64,000 bases of DNA from a virus. The stretch covers positions 46,869 to 110,868 of IMG/VR virus record IMGVR_UViG_3300032092_000009. One strand, 5' to 3'. The translations under genes and the position numbers were made by a program. Below the pieces are notes generated by a model. That model did not search any database. It saw only the letters and a program-made list of their open reading frames with translations, and was not told the DNA's origin. Below are positions 60,668-64,000 of the stretch, piece after piece (position 1 is the first letter of the stretch; each line of letters starts with the position of its first letter).

Positions 60668-60965
60668 ACTTAACTTTATCTTTTTCTTTGTTATTGTATA
60701 CCTGCTTTACAGGTACGAGTATGTACAAGAGCAGGACACTAACCAAGTAATATCTTTTATAGATTCTATAGATAAAGCCAACGATACTTACTTCGAAAAG
60801 ATAGACTCTCTAGAGCACATCAAGCACGAAGAGTATCACAACTATGAAAAAATCACCTTAAAGTATGACACAATTCAGATTGCTATTGACACTATGCCTG
60901 ATATTGACGGCACAAAGTATCTACTCACAATCTCTAGACAGCTTACCGCTAAAGGAGTTGAATAA
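60648..60965 (+). CDS. Candidate inner-membrane spanin
   Basis: 105 residues with an N-terminal signal-anchor (LNFIFFFVIVYLLYRY), then an extended charged periplasmic helix (~27-75). An N-in anchor plus coiled periplasmic domain, directly downstream of a holin, is the layout of Rz-type inner-membrane spanins. The next gene begins inside this one in another frame (101-nt overlap), a common feature of spanin pairs. Sequence similarity to known spanins cannot be judged by eye because the family is highly divergent. Confidence 0.5.
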   Translation: MKNLSIKLNFIFFFVIVYLLYRYEYVQEQDTNQVISFIDSIDKANDTYFEKIDSLEHIKHEEYHNYEKITLKYDTIQIAIDTMPDIDGTKYLLTISRQLTAKGVE

Positions 60966-61224
60966 TGAGTTCTTAAAAGGAATTCAAGCACGTGAAAGAG
61001 TAGTTAGTTTAAAGAAGATTGTCAAAGCAGACAGTCTTCAACTACATTATTATAAAGATTCTATAGTTCCCAACTACCAAAAGGCTTTAGATACAGCCAA
61101 GGTAGAGATAGTTCGCTTAGATACTAAAGTTAGATCTCAAGCAGAAACTATAAAAACATTGAAGAATGTTTTGAAAGGCGGATTAATTGCTATAGCTTTG
61201 TTAACCATAGGGTTAATACTTTAA
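60865..61224 (+). CDS. Candidate spanin partner, signal peptide plus C-terminal span
   Basis: 119 residues. A signal peptide (1-22, SIYSQ) is followed by a coiled-coil domain (~30-95, with VEIVRLDTKVRSQAETIKTL) and a C-terminal hydrophobic segment (GGLIAIALLTIGLIL). Outer-membrane spanins are usually lipoproteins, but the nearest cysteine (Cys11) is preceded by Leu, so no lipobox is seen; the C-terminal span could anchor it instead, as in single-gene spanins. The first 101 nt are nested in the preceding gene. The export signal and overlap favour a lysis role. Confidence 0.5.
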   Translation: MTQFRLLLTLCLILTAQSIYSQSLDSLPLKELNNEFLKGIQARERVVSLKKIVKADSLQLHYYKDSIVPNYQKALDTAKVEIVRLDTKVRSQAETIKTLKNVLKGGLIAIALLTIGLIL

Positions 61225-61235
61225 CCACCAAGCCT

Positions 61236-62570
61236 ATGATGCCAATCTCTAAACAGATTGTCCAGTATTATATGGACAATCCAAATACGAATGAGACAGC
61301 TATTGAAGTTGCTCTTCGTTTTAATTATCATCCTGAAGAACGTAATCAGTTAAGGGGTAAGCGAGTTCGTGATTTAAAAAGATCAGCTATGGCTAAACTT
61401 CTAAAAGGTGATCCTCTTTACATGCCAAACCCACAATCTGAGATTAATTCTAATACAACTCTAGGAACATACGATGAGAATCTAGAAAAAGGTACCTTAG
61501 AAGTATCTAAACTAGTCTCTGAACAACCTAGATCTGCAGAAGAGATAATTAGAATCCACAAAATAGATACTACTAAGTGGAAATTAGTTCAGTATTGGAG
61601 TAAAGAAAAGAGTGCAGGCTGGCTAGTGTCAGCCTTATTTGCTCATATAAAGCCTGAGGATACTTTTAATGATGACATAGAAGGCATTTTAAGAGAAGTT
61701 TTTTTAGAGTCTGACATCAATGTATATCCAACGCCTAAGAAAGCTCCTGTGAGCACTAAGAGAGGCTTATTCGTATACATGAGTGACAAACATGTAGGTG
61801 CACTTACACACTCTACTGCTCTTTTTGGTAACGAATACAATGAGAATGTCTTTGAGGAGCGAATGAATAGAACTCTAGAGGAAATAGAAAGACAAGTAAA
61901 GACTTATGGAAGACTAGAAGACTTGTTTATTTGTGACTTGGGTGACTCTTTAGATGGTTGGAATGGCTACACTACTAGAGGAGGTCACCAATTGCCTCAG
62001 AACATGGATAATAAAGAAGCTTTTATGACTTATCTTTATGCTCATAAGAGATTCTTTGATACATTAGTAGAGAGAAACTTAGCAAATAACCTTCACGCAG
62101 TAATGCAAACTAACGATAACCATGCAGGTTCATTCGGTTACATTACTAATCAAGCATTAAACTTATACTTAAATACAGCTTATCCATTCATCAAAGTAAC
62201 GATAATGGAGAAGTTCTTAGAACATTTTGACTATGGCAAACATACGTTTATCTTCACTCACGGAAAAGATTCTGAAGATCTTAAGCACGGTCTTCCCCTT
62301 TTCTTAAATGAAAAAGCAGAAAACTTCCTTAATAAGTACATCAATCACCACAACTTAGGAGAGAATAAAAATATCTCGATAGTAAAAGGAGACCTACATA
62401 CAGAGAGTATGCAACAAGCATACAAGTTTAGATACCGTAATGTATTGTCTATGTATGGTTCTTCTAAGTGGATTATGAACAACTTTGGCCCTGGGTATCC
62501 AGGAGTTTCCTTTGATTTAGTAGAAAAAGATACGGATTTGATTTATTCGTTTTATATTCGCTTTAAATAA
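61236..62570 (+). CDS. Metallophosphoesterase with N-terminal HTH-like region
   Basis: 444 residues. The C-terminal two thirds carry all calcineurin-like phosphoesterase motifs in order: D-x-H (Asp184, His186), GD-x-x-D (Asp237, Asp240), N-D-N-H (293-296), HG (342), and G-D-L-H (His388), which bind two metal ions. The N-terminal ~60 residues are helical (SKQIVQYYMDNPN...RGKRVRDLKRSAMAK) with a helix-turn-helix appearance. Phosphodiesterase or exonuclease activity is expected; its substrate (DNA, RNA or nucleotide) is not shown. It follows the lysis genes by 11 nt, an unexpected place for a DNA enzyme. Confidence 0.8.
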   Translation: MMPISKQIVQYYMDNPNTNETAIEVALRFNYHPEERNQLRGKRVRDLKRSAMAKLLKGDPLYMPNPQSEINSNTTLGTYDENLEKGTLEVSKLVSEQPRSAEEIIRIHKIDTTKWKLVQYWSKEKSAGWLVSALFAHIKPEDTFNDDIEGILREVFLESDINVYPTPKKAPVSTKRGLFVYMSDKHVGALTHSTALFGNEYNENVFEERMNRTLEEIERQVKTYGRLEDLFICDLGDSLDGWNGYTTRGGHQLPQNMDNKEAFMTYLYAHKRFFDTLVERNLANNLHAVMQTNDNHAGSFGYITNQALNLYLNTAYPFIKVTIMEKFLEHFDYGKHTFIFTHGKDSEDLKHGLPLFLNEKAENFLNKYINHHNLGENKNISIVKGDLHTESMQQAYKFRYRNVLSMYGSSKWIMNNFGPGYPGVSFDLVEKDTDLIYSFYIRFK

Positions 62571-62577
62571 AAATAAG

Positions 62578-62808
62578 ATGATTACCCTAGCAGATATAGA
62601 CAAATTAATAAATCAATTCTATCTAGACTCGGAGAAGGATGGTCAAGCAATGAGACCTAATGCAGTCCTACTTACCGAAGAGCAGTTCGAAGACTTGCTT
62701 ATAGAGATGGGAGTAGAAGACGAAGATGATGTCACAATAGAAAGTATATACGGATTAGATGTCATACTTGCAGTAGGACTAGAGTATCCGAGAGTAATAA
62801 GACTTTAA
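62578..62808 (+). CDS. Small acidic hypothetical protein
   Basis: 76 residues, acidic, with two helices (ADIDKLINQFYLDSEKD, EEQFEDLLIEMGVEDEDD) and a short strand (GLDVILAVGLEYPRVI). It is 7 nt after the phosphoesterase stop and ends the plus-strand block before a bidirectional terminator. No family recognised. Confidence 0.65.
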   Translation: MITLADIDKLINQFYLDSEKDGQAMRPNAVLLTEEQFEDLLIEMGVEDEDDVTIESIYGLDVILAVGLEYPRVIRL

Positions 62809-62821
62809 TAAGACTTTAAAT

Positions 62822-62850
62822 AAAAAGGGGCCCTATTAAGAGCCCCTTTT
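62822..62850. terminator. Bidirectional terminator between convergent blocks
   Basis: AAAAGGGGC, loop, GCCCCTTTT: a perfect 9-bp stem with A-run before and T-run after, usable on both strands. It separates the plus-strand late genes from the minus-strand block. Confidence 0.85.
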
Positions 62851-62900
62851 CATTTGGTTGGTAAAATAACTAAAAACTAAAACTAAATAAACTAAAACTA

Positions 62901-63224
62901 TTAGATCGCTTGTGGTCCACCTGTTAAGCTAAAGAAAGCAAGAATCTCTTCCTTTACCTTCAACTCAACTACGATAGGCTCACTTGTGATTTCAAATTTA
63001 GTGATTTTTACTGGAACTTTTTGCTTAGTTGCAGGATCAATCTTGTATTGATAGTCTACAGGATTAAGTTTGTCTGCTGCTCCCTCAAGAACAATAGCCA
63101 ATCCATTCTCTGTAGGATAGGTCATCAACACCTTGTTAAGGTCAAAAGAGAAACCCTTTTTAATAACGAGTTCCATCTCTTCACCACTCTCGATTTTCTC
63201 TTTTTCGGTATAGTAGAATAACAT
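62901..63224 (-). CDS. Unknown protein, minus-strand block
   Basis: 107 residues. N-terminal YYTEKEKIESGEEMELV, then beta segments (ENGLAIVLEGA, KVPVKITKFEITSEPIVVELKV), and a hydrophobic end (ILAFFSLTGGP). It lies 11 nt after the GroES-like gene. Mixed beta composition; no family recognised. As a neighbour of a co-chaperonin and a deaminase it belongs to the early or replication half. Confidence 0.65.
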   Translation of the reverse strand: MLFYYTEKEKIESGEEMELVIKKGFSFDLNKVLMTYPTENGLAIVLEGAADKLNPVDYQYKIDPATKQKVPVKITKFEITSEPIVVELKVKEEILAFFSLTGGPQAI

Positions 63225-63235
63225 AGTCGTATATA

Positions 63236-63517
63236 TTACCAGATGATAGCGATGTCGCTAGACCTTACCATGATTTTTTCATTGCCCTCTACTTCTACTA
63301 GTTCTGCAGATTGCAATGACATTAACTGTACATAGACTTTGTCTCCAACGTTGATACCTTGAACTTCTTCTCCAACGGCAAATACTTCTAGGTTCTTCAA
63401 CTTCTTCAACTCTTCAAACTCCATTGCCTCCTCCATCTCTGGACTCAACTTGATAAGTCTTTCTTCTTTTACAGGACGATTAAGTAATACTCTGTGTCCT
63501 TTTACTTTGATGCTCAT
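63236..63517 (-). CDS. GroES-like co-chaperonin
   Basis: 93 residues. It follows the Cpn10 pattern: KGHRVLL at the start, a central charged segment where GroES has its mobile loop, then VFAVGEEVQGINVGDKVYV and a final strand pair VEGNEKIMVRSSDIAIIW. Phage GroES homologues (e.g. T4 gp31) pair with host GroEL to fold capsid protein. Length fits the ~95-residue family. It is encoded 11 nt upstream of the unknown gene and 7 nt after the deaminase. Confidence 0.7.
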   Translation of the reverse strand: MSIKVKGHRVLLNRPVKEERLIKLSPEMEEAMEFEELKKLKNLEVFAVGEEVQGINVGDKVYVQLMSLQSAELVEVEGNEKIMVRSSDIAIIW

Positions 63518-63524
63518 ATCTTTT

Positions 63525-63965
63525 TTAATTTAGTTCTGCTTTAATTACATCTAGACCTGCAGCAATCAAAAGCTCTAAGCCTGATCTGTCTCTATAGTCT
63601 TCGATGTATACAAATGTAGTGATTCCACTTTGAATTATCAACTTAGCGCAATGCACACAGCATGCATGAGTACAGTACATAGTGGCTCCCTCTGTACTGA
63701 TAGGACTCTTGCATGCTTTAGTGATTGCATTAGACTCTGCGTGTAATACGTATTCAAAGGTTACATTGTTGGCTTCACAAACATTAGGGAACCCAGAAGG
63801 TGTGCCATTATAACCAAAGGAGATGATGTTACCATTCTTAACAATTAAGGCTCCTACTTGGAGTCTTTCACAGTAGGACTCTTGAGAAATTCTTTTAGTT
63901 AAATCTAAGTAAAGCAATGCTTTATCTCCTACTGTTGTGTTGTAAATGATTGGTATCTTATGCAT
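63525..63965 (-). CDS. dCMP deaminase (cytidine/deoxycytidylate deaminase family)
   Basis: 146 residues, full length for phage dCMP deaminases. Zinc site: HAE (His75, catalytic Glu77) and C-V-H-C (Cys103, Cys106). Other family features: YCERLQVGALIVKNGNIIS and GYNGTPSG. The residue before the first zinc cysteine, almost always Pro (PCxxC), is Cys102 here. The enzyme would convert dCMP to dUMP for dTTP synthesis during replication. It is the first gene of the minus-strand operon within the window. Confidence 0.88.
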   Translation of the reverse strand: MHKIPIIYNTTVGDKALLYLDLTKRISQESYCERLQVGALIVKNGNIISFGYNGTPSGFPNVCEANNVTFEYVLHAESNAITKACKSPISTEGATMYCTHACCVHCAKLIIQSGITTFVYIEDYRDRSGLELLIAAGLDVIKAELN

Positions 63966-63986
63966 ACTATGGTTTTAAACTTTCTT

Positions 63987-63994
63987 CAAATCTA
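63987..63994 (-). promoter_or_regulatory. -7 element of the minus-strand operon
   Basis: On the minus strand TAGATTTG (TAnnTTTG), 21 nt before the deaminase start. The expected -33 position is past the window end. Confidence 0.5.
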
Positions 63995-64000
63995 TAAATT

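Noticed and set aside
60865-60930. Lipoprotein signal in the spanin partner
   Set aside because: Cys11 is preceded by Leu rather than Ala, Gly or Ser, so it does not fit a lipobox.
1-64000. Alternative genetic code (TAG or TGA reassigned), known in some crAss-like phages
   Set aside because: Long genes are uninterrupted in the standard code and TAA, TGA and TAG all occur as ordinary stops at compact gene junctions.
1-64000. CRISPR arrays, insertion sequences, tRNA genes, introns or inteins
   Set aside because: No regular direct repeats with spacers, transposase motifs, cloverleaf sequences or split conserved domains were seen.

Overview
The window is the late (virion and lysis) half of a large, AT-rich, tailed double-stranded DNA phage. 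The gene set and order indicate a crAss-like phage (order Crassvirales) of a Bacteroidota host. The evidence is: terminase, portal, scaffold and major capsid genes in sequence; a short-tail neck module ending in a 1687-residue muzzle/stabilization-type protein; small very basic proteins; then five very large virion-cargo genes, one of which carries the DxDxD active-site motif of the crAss-like virion RNA polymerase. Promoters fit the Bacteroidota consensus (TTG near -33, TAnnTTTG near -7), leaders are A-rich with no Shine-Dalgarno sequence, and the code looks standard, with TAA, TGA and TAG all used as stops.

Layout. 1-4160: the end of a tail-fibre gene and two small partner genes, each with its own promoter. 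4174-11859: one tightly packed operon that starts with a holin-like protein and a candidate peptidoglycan enzyme and continues with an unusual set of exported proteins. These are a secreted HExxH protein, a 632-residue protein with cohesin-like and dockerin-like modules and a C-terminal type IX secretion (T9SS) sorting domain, a holin-like protein, a CsgG-family lipoprotein, an outer-membrane-like protein with an overlapping second reading frame, a C-type lectin with a dockerin-like module, and a last secreted protein. 11860-12213 is non-coding and rich in small hairpins. 12214-12697 holds one minus-strand gene and divergent promoters. 12698-19001: small regulatory and packaging genes (winged-helix, IHF-like, zinc-ribbon, candidate TerS), TerL and portal. 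19087-27935: scaffold, major capsid protein, connector, and a run of cysteine-rich surface proteins. 28029-35544: neck and tail rings and the muzzle. 35560-37204: four small basic proteins. 37212-59808: giant cargo proteins including the virion RNA polymerase. 59828-62808: a fibre-like protein, holin, nested spanin-like pair and a metallophosphoesterase. 62822-62850 is a bidirectional terminator. 62901-63965 is the end of an opposing minus-strand block (dCMP deaminase, GroES-like, unknown), presumably the edge of the replication half.

How the parts work together. Most of the window builds a podovirus-like virion that carries its own RNA polymerase and metallopeptidase-like proteins for ejection. 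Lysis functions sit at both ends. The most unusual part is 5246-11859: at least five proteins there carry Sec or lipoprotein signals, so they should act in the envelope or outside the infected cell rather than in the virion. The T9SS domain predicts export by the host's own T9SS. The shared dockerin-like module and the cohesin-like folds suggest a phage-encoded surface complex that displays a lectin. Functional statements about this cassette are inference from domain architecture; no database search was possible.
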